DNA of 64,000 nt from Desmodesmus armatus (lineage: Eukaryota; Chlorophyta; Chlorophyceae; Sphaeropleales; Scenedesmaceae). Below are positions 25,601-37,440 of the stretch, piece by piece. The notes under the pieces are model-generated. The model was given only the letters and a program-made list of their open reading frames with translations. It did not search any database and had not been told where the DNA came from. The number at the start of each line of letters is the position of its first letter. Positions within the stretch are counted from its first letter, which is position 1. A program made the translations under genes and the position numbers. Location: the NCBI GenBank assembly GCA_007449985.2, contig VIIQ02000029.1, forward strand, positions 460,001-524,000, written 5' to 3'.

Positions 25601-26506
25601 CAACTGCTGGTGAGTCAGCAAACTGGACTCCTGGTAGTTCAGGGGAGAGCTGCTGTGCTGCCTGGAGGAGGAGTTGCCATGGGGCCTTGTGGGCCTGAGA
25701 ATGTGCAGGGGCTGCGTTGGGGGGTGACTTCGGAGATAGACACAGCAACTGCATTGCTGCCTGCTCACCTAAGTGCACCTGCTCACTGCTATGGGGAAGG
25801 TGTTGGTTTTACATAGTGTGCTTGCACATGGCTCTGTGTTGACACATGAGTTGTGTGTGTTGCTTGCTGCAGGCCTCCCTGCAGTCCTGAAGACCCCACT
25901 TACCCCAGCTGCAGGGCGCCGGCGTATCAGGTGCCCTTCTGTGGCACACAGGGCGCAGCATACCCTGAGGAGTACTGGAACTGCGCGGTGAGTGCTGCCC
26001 TTGTGACAGTGGCTGTACCCCCCCCCCCTCCCCCCCCCCCCCCCCCCCCATCCCCACCCCCACCCAGTACAGACTATGAGGGAAGTACCAGGGACCCAGG
26101 CAGCAGACGTATTGGATTGGGCATGTATAGTGAACGAACTTACAGCATCTGCAGGTAGCAGCAATTGCGCTGTGACACCTGCAGTGCGTAGTTGGGTGGG
26201 GTGGTTCACCAAAGGCATAGATGGCTTGGAGGGTGTGGAACAGCAGCGCCTGGTGCCATCTTTACCCACACTGGGCAGTTGCCTGCTCAGTGAGTCATGA
26301 AAGATCAGCACAGCAGTACACTAGTGTTGAGCAAGCCCTGTACACATGGCAAGTGCCAAACACCCAGCGGGCACGTGACGATTTATTGTGGCCATTTCAT
26401 AGCTGAATGTTCTGCTGTCCACTAGTAGATGCAATTGGTCAGCAAGTTTTGATGTTTTGGTGTTTGCCTGGGTCCTGCTGCCTTGCAGGATGTCAAGATT
26501 GCGTGA
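22700..26506 (+). CDS. Secreted AA15-like lytic polysaccharide monooxygenase
   Basis: Nine exons join in frame: 22700-22775, 23242-23325, 23747-23821, 24178-24245, 24524-24615, 24958-25129, 25518-25609, 25873-25987, 26489-26506, giving 263 residues. Residues 1-24 form a signal peptide ending QAAA; cleavage leaves His25-Gly26 (HGVLLDPPSRNW), the mature N-terminal His of an LPMO copper brace. The second brace His is likely His108 in TNHLGRWQFKLCDL. Other family marks are GMCGD, FKAGDTIKI, LPDGFTCEHCVLQWHW and the C-terminal YWNCADVKIA, with many paired cysteines; a Tyr near 254 could be the axial ligand. This matches the chitin_bind_3/AA15 pattern (known from insects, algae and oomycetes). Predicted action is oxidative cleavage of chitin or cellulose outside the cell or in the wall. 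No carbohydrate-binding module is visible. Introns contain poly-C/poly-G tracts. Confidence 0.9.
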
Positions 26507-28528
26507 AGTGCTGCAACTTGAGCTCTCAGCACACCCATGGGGATCACCTGGCAAGGTGTTGCCAGTGCTAGCGCGGCCTGTATATATTACGTACGAGAAC
26601 TTTCACTGGGTGTCGAGCAGCTTTCTGCGCCTTAGCCTCCAGCTGCGGCACTTGGATGCCAGGCGGCTACACAAGCTGCCAAAGGTTGGAGACTTGCTGC
26701 AGACAGTTATTGGGAGGAAGGAGAGAGGGAGAAAGCAAGGAAGAATGTATGTGAAGGGACTCATCACCAGCATCTCTCTTGCAGCAGCTGGTGTTGGGTC
26801 ATCTTCTGTTCACCAACCCCGCAACAGTTTGGCGCTGCAAGCAAGCGCGCAGGCAATTGTTGATTGGCAGTTACTGCCGGGCTTGTTCAAGCATGTTGCT
26901 GCTACCATACTTACTGTGCACCTACTAAGTTCTACTAACCCTGAGAGTAGATGTCACTTGCTGTACCACTCGCACCACACACTGGTGCTGCCATGGCCCA
27001 GCCAGGCTAGCGGCTAGCGAGTATGCGGATATGCATATCAGTGGCATAGCAGGGCCGCTCCTTGAGGCCTACTGCTGCACCTACCAGTGTAGTGCATTCC
27101 ATATGTTGGCTGCACGTCATCCACACCATGGTGTGGGCTACCTTTTTTGGCATGGAGTGCACACTCAGTGACAGGCAGCATGCATATGCAGCTGCTAGCC
27201 TGCAGCCAGTGCATTACTACTGAGGTGTCGTGATGAAGAAGTTGTCCCACTGCACACGGCCAATGTGCTTGCTTTGTACGCTGTTGTTTTGCATGCAATC
27301 GTTGTGTGTGGGTACTGTTGCTGAGTGATGTTGCTGCTGTTATGTATGAGTCCACCAATGTGGACAGGTCCCCCACACATGCTACATGTTGATGCCTATG
27401 TTGACGCGTTGCATGATGCTGCGGCACATGCCTCTTGTTGCCTTCTTGCCGCCAAGCCAGGGTGCTACCAGCTTCGGCTGATACTGGCAAAGTCGTTGCA
27501 GAGGAGGGCTGGGTCTGGATACATTGGTTTCAGGCACCCTTGCTGTGGTATGTTGCGCTGTAGTATGAAGCGGCTGACAAAATATATGTGTATATGCCTG
27601 TGTTACAGCCAGCCTGGTTTGGCCACCACGGGCTGCACTCTTTCAGCAGCACCCGCACTCGCCTTGTCTGCTGCTCAGGGCTGTGCACTGAGCAGCACAT
27701 GCGTGCAGCTGTGATAGGTCAAGGGAAGTCAGTACATTGTCACAGGGAGTCAAATTGTGACAGGCACGGGACAACAGACTGCTTTGTGAACCCGGGCAGC
27801 TCACTGGCCCAGCCAGTCACACCAGATGCCCATGGCAGTTTCTGGCTACACAACCGCTCAGGCGGCTCCACAGTAATATACGCATTTGAGTAGTGCAGTA
27901 CAGCACCTTTCGCCGGTCACGTGCAAAACAGTCCTGTCACAAGCCCAGCACCCCATGCACAAGACGTCATTTGTCAACAGACCCCACACCCGCCCACATG
28001 GGCATGAGAAGCCTCATAACACGCACAGCACCTTCACACAGCTGGCCCATGGACCGACTCGCTTTGGTGACATGGCCCAACACAAGGGGCCTTGCCACTG
28101 TCTCAAGGGGCCTTGCCTTGCGAGCGCAATCAGCAGTGCACACCCACACCAGCAACACAATGCTTAGTGGAAGAGGCACATGCTGCCACGGCTTCTCAGC
28201 ACGTATGCATAAAATCAGCATCATGCGCCACTGCGCAGCCAGATGACTAACAGCATACCAGCAAGTACCCACACGGATGCTGTCCCTGGCTAAGCGCGCA
28301 GCACCAGCCTCTTGCACAAATCATCTCTTCTGTACACATTAGCGGCAGTGCATTAGCTGCGTAATGTGCTGCCAGCGCAGCACTCTGTTGCGCACAAGCA
28401 CGTGTTGCTTGCAAACATTGCACGTAAGACACCCGCAGCCCCGGGAGCAGCTCCACAGCGTAGCACCCCACGACAGATAACCCTCAGCTGCAACCCCCCG
28501 CCCTGCCACACATGCAGCTGCAGGGGCA
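26507..28528. other. Convergent intergenic region between LPMO and PSF3
   Basis: About 2 kb between two 3' ends. One short stretch (27780-27893) has coding-like composition and is listed separately. A direct repeat of CAAGGGGCCTTGCC occurs near 28070-28110. Nothing else is supported. Confidence 0.45.
27588..27893 (+). other. Possible coding exon of unknown gene
   Basis: An open frame ends in ...DAHGSFWLHNRSGGS and TVIYAFE before TAG at 27891. The last ~38 residues look protein-like, with varied amino acids and no triplet-repeat bias. I could not join it to an upstream exon, see no start, and recognise no family. It may be a terminal exon of a small gene or chance. Confidence 0.2.
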
Positions 28529-30768
28529 TTATTGCAGGTTCTCCTTGTCGCCCGCTGCTTCCGTCTGCTGCCGCCGCCGCTTGACGCCCACTGCTCCCGT
28601 CTTGGCTATCGCCGAGCTCATCAGCAATGCTGTGTGGCCCCCTGCTGCCCACCACTGCTCCTGCGCTGCTGCTCCCAACCGGCCAGCCTCATACACTGCA
28701 GCAAGAGCAGGGGACAGCAAAGGGGGGGGGGGGGGATGAGGCAGAGGCAGAGAGTCAGCATTGGTGGCAACATGGCCTGGCAAGCATGCTATGTTTCAAC
28801 TGTGAGGCAGCACAGACAGAGCATGGAACAGGCGCAGGGCTGGTGATGCCGACAAAACAGTGAGGTGGTGGTTGGGGACGACTGAAGGGCGCAGTTGTCA
28901 GAGCGGTTTCCTTGCTGTGCTGGACACGGACAGGCCGCTTGGTAGGTTTGCGCAAGGCACCTCTGCATAGGATCATCATGCCAAAAAATGACAGTACTAT
29001 GTTGATCATCAGGCAGCCCCCTAGCTACGCCAGGCCCTAGCATGCAGGAAGGCACAAGAGACGATGAACTGGGCCTACAGTGCCCCTTCCCTCCAAGTTG
29101 GCCCCATCCCAGGCTCACATGTCTTCTCCTCCTCATCCAGTTTGCTGAGGACCCGCTGCAGCGCAGCACCATCGGGTGCCTTGAGGCTGCCACTCAGCAG
29201 CTGCTGGCTGCGCTCACTGAAGGTCTTGCGCAGGAAGGCGGCAAGCGACGCATCACTCATCCTGCAGCAGCAAACAGAGCGGATGTACAGATTGCAGGTG
29301 GAGAGTCCAGTCGTGGTGTGTGCGTGCAAGCACAACTGCAGGATCTTTGCAGCCAACAGCGCAAGCCCAAGGTGCACTGCGCGCTTGACGCTGTATGGTT
29401 TCGAAGGCACAGCCCAGCACACCAAAGCTGCGGCACCCGCCCCTTTCTCTGCTGAAACAGCGACGGCAGCCAAGAGCGCCGCTCAGCACGCCGGCTGCTA
29501 GGGGAACAACCTGGACCCAGCCACTGCACACCTGACCGCAACAGCAATGATAAAAGAGGTACTTACAGCTCTGCGCACTGCATGCCGACTGTGTAGAAGT
29601 AGGGGTGCTTCTTGAGGCTGATGCAGGCAGCTCCTGCATCCACGCGCCGCTGCATCCTGCAATGTACATGCACATGCGCAAGGTGCAGGACAACACCACA
29701 AGGCACCACAGCGCGTCAGCACATTGTAAAACAACTGGCAGTAAGCATATGCTTGATTGGCCGGTAGTGCAGAATCTAATGGCAAACTGAAGCTCTCAGA
29801 GGGGTTTGCTGGGGTGTGCTGGTTGAGTAACAAAGTGTGACTGCCACGACCTGCCTGCGCAGCATGTGGAGGCACCACACAGCCACAGCCTCTCTGTGCC
29901 TTGACCTTGCATGCAGTGGTGCAGCAGCTGCCCAACCACCATAGCTACTGCTTGCAGACACCAAAGCAAATGTAAACGCCCTGCACCTAGTTCTGACACT
30001 GGCCATTTAGGAACCGTGCGTGTGCAGGGGTGCGCAGAGATCCTGCTGCCTGTCAGCACTCCGTGCTGACCGCCAACGCATTTGCCCTGCAGGACGCGCA
30101 TGGGTTGCCTGTTGCTGCTGCTCACCATTCACCATACACTGGTGGTGTCTCCATGCTTGTGAAGCGCCGCTGTGACAACGCCTTGGCCAGCCACAGGGGC
30201 ATGTCCACCCGGGTGTCCTTGCGCAGCTGTGGACGTATACGGCAGTACACAGCATCATGACTCACTTAAAGAGCGCATGCCTCTGGTTGTGATACTGACA
30301 TGTTGCAACAACAGATGGCTCGTGCAAGCTGCTTTTCCTGACACAGTCAGCCAGTAGTTAGTGCTGCAGGTGGCAGCAGCGCTGCAAGCCATGCTGCGCA
30401 TGTGCAACTTGATGGCCATAACATCGACCGTGACATGTGAAAAGCTGCTTCCGCTGCCTGCTGCTGCTGTGCTGGAACTGCATTGCTGGACTCACATCTG
30501 ACGATGAGCTTGTTGGGTCCAGCAGGCGCCCCAGGGACTTTATGGCATGGTTGAACTCGCATGGCACCAGCTGAAAATACAGACAGAAACGATTGACAGC
30601 CAACAATATAGGTGAGGGCGTGTCAGCTGCTTCGTGCTGCTGCATGGGCAGGCTGCTGCGCAGAGCATCACTGCTGTTGCTGCTGTTGAGGGCGTCGAAG
30701 GAGGCACTCACCGCATCCTCAGCGAGCAAAGCGACAGGATCGAAGTAGCTTTCATGACTTTCACCCAT
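28529..30768 (-). CDS. PSF3: DNA replication complex GINS subunit PSF3
   Basis: Six minus-strand exons join in frame: 30768-30712, 30570-30496, 30226-30126, 29656-29567, 29261-29119, 28695-28529, giving 210 residues (human PSF3 is 216). Diagnostic stretches in order are MGESHESYFDPVALLAEDA, LGRLLDP, RVDMPLWLAKAL (the conserved 'PLWLA' signature), SLKKHPYFYTVGMQCAEL, and a helical C-terminal half ending in a basic tail (VKRRRQQT). PSF3 is one of four GINS proteins that, with CDC45 and MCM2-7, form the replicative CMG helicase in the nucleus. The donor at 30125 was preferred over one at 30132 because only it keeps frame and restores the Trp after PPVYGE. Divergent from the epimerase-family gene 826 bp away. 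Confidence 0.93.
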
Positions 30769-31594
30769 TGCCAGACTCTGGCAAGCTGTCACGCTGTCAC
30801 GCTGTCTCTGTCAAGCTGTTGCTGTCTGCTGCAGCAGGGTGATGGTGTGGTGCAGCACTGCCTCAACGAGGTTTGCGAGTGCTTAGTGTAGAGAGATGGA
30901 TGTAAGACTGCAATAAACGTTGTGTCAATCAAGCTTAGCTGGCTGATGGCCCAGGATGCTGCTCGATGTCAACAATAGACGACCGCGATGGCAACCAGCA
31001 AATGATCTAGACTGGAGTACTTGGAATAATATGAACTATAGACGATGCATGTTGAGGACAATAAGCGAGCAAGGTTTCAACCAAAATTTGAATGGCCGTT
31101 GATAACGAATCGCGACTGGCACGGCAGCAACTGCGTTTGAGCTGCCAGGATCCAGCAATGCTCATCCGCTGCTGCATGAGGGTCTATTTCCAACTCAAGT
31201 ACCTGACTGTGGCAGCCAGTGCATTTGGCACTCTTGGAGTCTTGGCAACACAGCTGCTCATGTAACAACCTAATGGAGCTCAATGACTCTTCACAAACAA
31301 TATAACCGTTTTGCATCTGCACATGGACTAGCGGGCTGTCCAGATCTGGCCATCACAGTTCACAGGGTTGGTCACAATGAGGTTAGTCATAAGCCGAGGT
31401 TGTCCACTTGTGCATCAAGTGGATTCAGTCCTACACTTTGATACTTTGTGCTAGGGCAAATGTATCTTGAGGCTCATACAGCGTCGACTCGGATGATAAT
31501 GCGACTTGCAGCGACAACGCGCCAATAAATTGGCTTCACATCAACGTAGGAATGTGCATCATCACGTGATCACAGGTTCTGAGTCGTCCCATCG
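30769..31594. promoter_or_regulatory. Divergent promoter region, PSF3 / epimerase-family gene
   Basis: Some 826 bp between two divergent start codons. No gene supported; it must hold both promoters. No specific element recognised. Confidence 0.45.
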
Positions 31595-33385
31595 ATGCTA
31601 CGACAGTTGCTTGCCAGCCTGTTGCTGTTGTGTCTCTTGGTGGTGCAACATGCACATGCTGTCCAGTCAGGCAAAGCACCTGCAGAGTTTACCACTGGGG
31701 CACAGAACACACCTCAACTGAACAGGAGGCTCCAAAAAGGTGGGGCAACCTCGCCTGGTGCTGTATCAGCAGCAGCTGCTGTTGCAACAAAAAGGGACAA
31801 AGTCGACACAAGCACTGCCTGCACTGGTGACTCTGCAGGGCCACAGTAGTGCCACGTGCAGGCTAAACCTATACTGTTCGACACCCACAAACGGTGCCTG
31901 GCACCGTGCTTGAAGCACACATCATGCCATTGGGTCGAAGGGCGACAGTTGTGTACATGGGTGCCGGAAACTTGCTGTCTTTTCTTGTGTCCTGCAGCTC
32001 AAACCCTTGAGCAGCTCACCCACATTGGGAAGCAAGTAGACACCCTCAAATGCAGTGTCTTGGCATTCTGGCAGGTGCGCGCTCATTCAGTGGCAGTATC
32101 AAGTAAGGAGGGTCTTGGCTCTCTCTTGGTAGCTACCTATAGGCAACACCATCAATCTGTGCCTGTGGTGGACGTTCATCTATTGTAGTACTTGCCACTG
32201 AGTCACCAACTTGCTAAGTCCCTCCCAACTCCCTTCCAATGAGCAGTCACACTGGCAGCAATAATGCTGGTTTTCTGTTGATTGGTCCCCTGTACCATCT
32301 GACAGCCCATTGCTAGGCCGCCGCTTGTAAGCTAGGCTGCCAGTGACAGTGTCGCATCATGCCGATTGATTCGGATGCCACAGTCACCATGCAGCATGCT
32401 CAGCATGTATGCAGTTATGCTCAACCTTGATTGTGTAACAGTGCGCTGCCTCGAGGAAGCCCCCTTGCTGTGTCAACCCACCTGCAGGCGCATGGCTTGG
32501 ATGGCAGCAATGGCGTGCATGCAACACTGTCGCGCGAGGGCCAGCCAATGCAGCCCACAGTGAAGACACTGGTTGGCCAGTCACGCCACCTGTGGGCCTT
32601 CACAAACTTTGCTGCACACCATCAAGGCAGCCTACCTGATGTCACACACATGGCACGATCACAGGTAAACCTTATGGCCGATGGTCGCATACGGGGAGAC
32701 GTTGCATTGTCCTACAGGCCGGATGTTGATGACAACGGTGCAGCTGTGGTGCACAACAGACTCTGATGGGCCATTTTTTGCAGTGACCGAGTGGGAGTCC
32801 TAACTACATGATTTTGTGTGGGCCATGTGCTGGCACTGTACCCCATCCTGAAAAATACTGCTGCTGCTGCTGCTCCTGCTCCTGCTGCTGCTGCTGCTGC
32901 TGCCACAACTGCTTGCATCCTCCAAACCCCTCTCTGCCAACGCGAATCACAGGCCCAGTTTCTTATGCGCAGCTTCATAGACTCCAGAGACAACTGCTTC
33001 TTCTCTGAGGTGTCACAAGACGGCAGCCATGCAACCAACACAGCCAAAGACTTTGTTGATCAAGCCCCAGCTGTATTTGCTCTGGCAGCATATGCCAGAC
33101 GCTTGAAGGATCCAGTGGCCGCCAGAGCAGCAATGTCAGCATTCACTGCTTGGGATGCCGCTGTGCATGATTCAGTAAATGGGGGTTACTTTGATGGGTA
33201 CGTACCAGCAGGCGGCAGTGTCAATGATCTGGTGCAGTCACAGGCTGCGGACACAGCAGCTTCGACACGCAGGAAGGCTCTCAACACCCAGCTGCATGCG
33301 CTGCTGATGATTGTGGACTTGGTCAAGCTTGACCCTGCCAACAAGCTGCTGCAAGAGAGGCTGGCAGAGTTGGTGGCCGGTGAGG

Positions 33386-33418
<33 letters not shown>

Positions 33419-33932
33419 CACCGTAGTACTTGACTGCATTGTACAAGCCAAATTTCATGTTGATGTGATCTCCTGGCATGCTCAACATTAGGCTAAAGGT
33501 TGCCACTGCAGTGCACATGGCCCATATGATGCTGTTACCAAGCGTGACACAGCAGCTAAGCCCACTGCGCAGAGCGACTCTGCATGCAGTCATCGAGCAA
33601 AAGGCTGCACAATGGGCTGTTGCTGCACAGCGGCTGACGACCATCACTGATATGCATGTGTGTGTCTTTATTGCCACCAATCGTCGCTGAAAACAGACGT
33701 ACTGACAAGACGCATGGTGGTGACACCTGCCCAGAACCCTGACGCACCATACCTGACAAACTCCTACGCAGCAGATTGGAGTGATCCGTCTAGGGAGGAA
33801 GTTGCCTACTTTGGCATACTGGCGGAGTATGTGTGGTACACTATGGTCGCCATTGACTTGGCAGTGCGGGTGAGTTTGGGGCTGTCAATGCAGGAAGCAT
33901 CAAACTCACTTGTCATTCACACGGTGTGGCGC

Positions 33933-34017
<85 letters not shown>

Positions 34018-34726
34018 GAGCAGCGGCAGCAGCAGCAGCAGCAGCAAGAGCAGCAGCAGCAGCAGCAAGAGCAGCAGCAGCAGCAGCAGCCATGCCATAC
34101 TCCCTGCTGCTCAATGCATGTTGCATAGTGTACGGCTCAGTTTGAGCATATGTGACTGCTGTTTGTGTGGATGTGATCTGCAGGTTGGTGCAATCAACAG
34201 TACAGCTGCACAAGACACTACAGCCACAGTTGTAGCCGTTGGTGCCAACACACTGAGAGCTGGGTATGACAGCCAATATGGTGGCATACTGCATGCGGCT
34301 GTCATGGAGCTGACTCCGCTTGTCCCAGCAACATCAGCATCGACCTCATTATCAACATTATTGCAAGCAGATTTGGCAGGTTACAAGACTGAAAAGTATT
34401 GGTGGGTGCAGCTGGAAGGTGCTTTAGCTATGATGAGCATGTTCAAAGCGACCGGCGATCAGATCTATCTAGATATGTTGGATCAGACGCTGGATTTTTT
34501 ATCAATGTACCTGTGGGATGAACAGTATGGGGAGCTGTACATGGTGACAGATAGGTCGGGTCAGCTGTGGAGTGAAGTGGCATGCGGAGCTGCAGGGAGT
34601 GTGGACCAAACTTTGGTCAAGGCTTGCGGCAATAAAAGCAGCTGGCATACAGGGAGGGCACTTGTGCAGTTGTACAGATGGTTGTTGGAAGAGGGTGTGC
34701 AGGGTATGACAGATTGCAGTAGGTAG
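31595..34726 (+). CDS. Secreted N-acylglucosamine/cellobiose 2-epimerase-family protein
   Basis: Seven exons join in frame: 31595-31826, 31998-32074, 32488-32664, 32953-33379, 33512-33657, 33735-33869, 34184-34726, giving 578 residues. A clear signal peptide (MLRQLLASLLLLCLLVVQHA) implies secretion or the lumen. Family marks of the (alpha/alpha)6-barrel AGE/cellobiose 2-epimerase group are FWQAHGLDGSNGVHATLSRE, LVGQSRHLWAFTNF, KDFVDQAPAVFALAAYAR, GGYFDGY, LNTQLHALL, EKYWWVQLEGAL and SSWHTGRALVQLYRW, placing His and Glu residues where the family has its catalytic and sugar-binding residues. It probably isomerises or epimerises a free or oligomeric sugar; the substrate cannot be assigned. The exon at 33512-33657 is the least certain. 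The intron 33870-34183 holds a long CAG tract. Confidence 0.82.
33934..34093 (+). repeat. Intronic CAG triplet expansion
   Basis: About 160 bp of CAG repeats sit inside the last intron of the epimerase-family gene. Roughly the first 28 triplets are uninterrupted, followed by CAG blocks broken by single AAGAG or CGG units. Confidence 0.95.
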
Positions 34727-35110
34727 ACCAGCATGGTGCACAGCCAACCCCATCGCCACTGAGGCATGCCGGCACGACGGCTGCCATACCATGACTAGTA
34801 CAGCGGCTGCAGCGGTCTAGACAGATCACTATGCCTTGTTATGAGTCCTTCCAGTTTGTTGAAAGTATGCATCGTAGTGTCCTTGACTGACACTGTGTTG
34901 AACCTTTGTTTGGTGAGGGTGTCTGCTCCTGATACTGCAAGTGACAAGTGTTCACACGCATGGTTGTCGCTGGCCAAGGTTCAGCATGCAACGGAAACCT
35001 CAGGAAGTCATACTGCACATACTGCACATACTTCGCGTGCGCAGCAGTGTCCAGTCCCTTGCAAGCAACTGCTGTCACCTCAACACTGGTCAGCCATTGG
35101 TACCGGTAAT

Positions 35111-35129
35111 ACCCAGGTAGTACCTGGGT
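35111..35129. repeat. Short perfect hairpin
   Basis: Arms ACCCAGGTA and TACCTGGGT are separated by a single G, so it is nearly a perfect palindrome. Function unknown. Confidence 0.8.
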
Positions 35130-35360
35130 CAGAAGTGAACCTAGAATCCTTGTCAGCAAGCAGTGCCTTGTGCAATCCATGTGACCTAAAAACGGCGTCC
35201 AAAACATGCTAGCAACCTCCAGTGCCCCATCAAGCTCCATGCAGAGAATGTCTCGCACCAGCTTTGCTCAACTTGGCAGCCAAAAAAAGCAAGCCTTCGC
35301 CCGCTCTCTATACTACTATCAATCAAGCCTTTGATGCTTGAAAGCGATCTTTTGGTACCT

Positions 35361-36062
35361 TATTCACATATCGCGACTTTGGGTTTCAGACCCAACCAAC
35401 TTCCATCGCGGGCTGCAAAGCTTGCCGGGGTGGCTAGGAACGGTCGTGTCGCGCAGCCTGCATGCAACTAGTCGCCCCTAGTTGATGTACAATGTTTGTA
35501 CATCGCCTTCAAGCAGGGACGGGAGGGCTCGGCTGCTGGGAAGCAGGCGGGAGCGGGCCAGGGTGGCGGGGAACATGCTCAGGGGAGCACAGGGCCAGGC
35601 AGGACCGGCCCAGCAGCACGCAGCAGCAGCAGTCTTGTTCTAGGGGCGTTAATATAGCGCTGTGGGAAACGGGCCCCCCTGCTTGGTCCGTGGGGGCACA
35701 GTACTGCCGCTCTAGGTGGGCTGTGTCTCTCATTCGTTGGGCATGTTGGAGGAAGCTCGATGCCTCCGAACGGTGGCGATGCCAGGTGCCATTTCCGCAA
35801 GGTTGGCTCAAAGTCTGGCTAGCCACCCTACACTCACCCCTACTGCTGCCCAAGGCCTCAACCACCCGGGGCAGCAGCAGACAAGGTGCAGCTGGTCATG
35901 CTTCTGTTTGCCTTGGTCTACCTGCAAACCTCCCACTCGCCTGTCCCCACGCATTCAGGCTCAGCGCGACACCACTGCTTTTGAGATGGCTTGGTGCAGC
36001 AGCAGTCGATGAGAAAGTCGGCACTGCAGGGCGTTCAAATCGCCCACATCTCCACATGTACT
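35361..36062 (+). repeat. Dispersed repeat, copy 1 (empty MITE site)
   Basis: Begins near GCGACTTTGGGTTTCAGACC, which carries a TTGGGT/ACCCAA stem, and runs to the block GGCTTGGTGCAGCAGCAGTC and just beyond. It aligns along its length with 37441-38500 at clearly diverged but unmistakable identity. It has no intact reading frame or recognised transposase. Near 35925-35935 it reads GTCTACCTGCAAACC, the uninterrupted form of the site occupied by the MITE in copy 2. Confidence 0.85.
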
Positions 36063-37440
36063 CCTTGAAAATCCAAATATTTGCCTGTCACAGCAGGCTA
36101 CAATGCCATACACATATGTACCCCTCATCCATGTGCAGCCTCATTGTGCCAGCCGTCAACACGGCAGCAGCATTGGGGCAATCCCCAACACTGTTGGGCT
36201 CACAAACTTACCAGCATATTGCAGCTGCTGCAGACAATACCTGCTCAGTTCTCCTGGACAACCAGCCTGGCAGTGAAAATGTCCCTGCTGGGTGAGGCAC
36301 ATGTTGAGATATTTTCCCCACAAGAAGCAATGCCGCACGTGTTGGGCGCTCAAGGACACGAGCGCATACTCAGTCAAGGCACTGCAACCACAAGGACCCA
36401 ACCCACAGAACCTGCACTTCAAAAGGCTGACAGGCAGCACCACCCCGACTGCCAAGCATGGCAGTACACCTCACGCTTCAACTAACCGCTGTGCTGAGCG
36501 CCAGTGCACCCTGTACAGCACTTACACGTGACCTCGCGCAGAACATCGCCACACAATACATATGGGTGCAATGATGCTTCTAACGCATATCTGCAGCCAA
36601 TCCTAAGGGGAGATTGCATGCATGCCTTTGACTCATTGGCGCGCAATGATTTCATATTCATTAGCTGCACAAAACACTGGAAGTTTCAGTGCAACCTGTT
36701 ACTCTGGGTGCATGGCTGCCTGTGCGGCTTGCTTTCAAGAAAACCTGGGCACTGCGCTGTCAGCATTGCAACAGCTGTCCTGCTGCTACAAATGTTGCCA
36801 CAGCCTGCTGCAGCAGCAGAGTCTGCTGCTGTGCCTGCCTGTCAACAGGCTGGTGCAGCACCTGAACTTGAAGCATCCACAGGCAGTACTTTTCACGTCA
36901 TGATGGGGCTGATCTCACAGCTGCTGCACAGTGCTGGCCAGCCTTTGGTCCCTGTCAGCTTAGCCGCTCAAGCTCCGAGCTCATGAAGTATTCAGATCAT
37001 GCATCAAACTGCTTTCATTTGATACTTGGGGGGTGCGGTTTCTGTTGTTTGATGCTGCCCAAGGTTTTCAGGCAACAATTTGAAGGCAATCCTTGGTTTG
37101 ACGTATGTATCTTGGGGGTGACTGCTGGAGGGGGGTTCATGCTAACATTGGCACACCCCACACGCCCACCCCCCCTCCCGCGTGCACACACCCACGAAGT
37201 TGCTTGCCTAGGCAGGCTGTGCCTCCTCTCATCCCAGGACCGGCATGGTGCCAACAAAGCTCGATAAACTTGGAGCTTGACAGCCGCGACTGGTTGAATA
37301 ACACGGGTGTGAGACAATTAGCCAGGTGAGCCAACCCGCAGATGAGGGCACTGCAGTGCAGCTGCAAGACCCGTCCCAGTTCACTTGACCGTTTTAAGTT
37401 ATAGATAAAATTTGCTGCTTAAAGCGCGCTCCTTTAAATC

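Noticed and set aside
33913..34098. Open frames of poly-Leu, poly-Gln, poly-Ser and poly-Ala over the CAG tract
   Set aside because: Any CAG repeat is open in every frame; the tract lies between two well-supported splice sites.
36504..36986. 160-codon open frame in the repeat-rich region
   Set aside because: Cys/Leu/Ala-biased from CTG-rich DNA, no splice context, no family.
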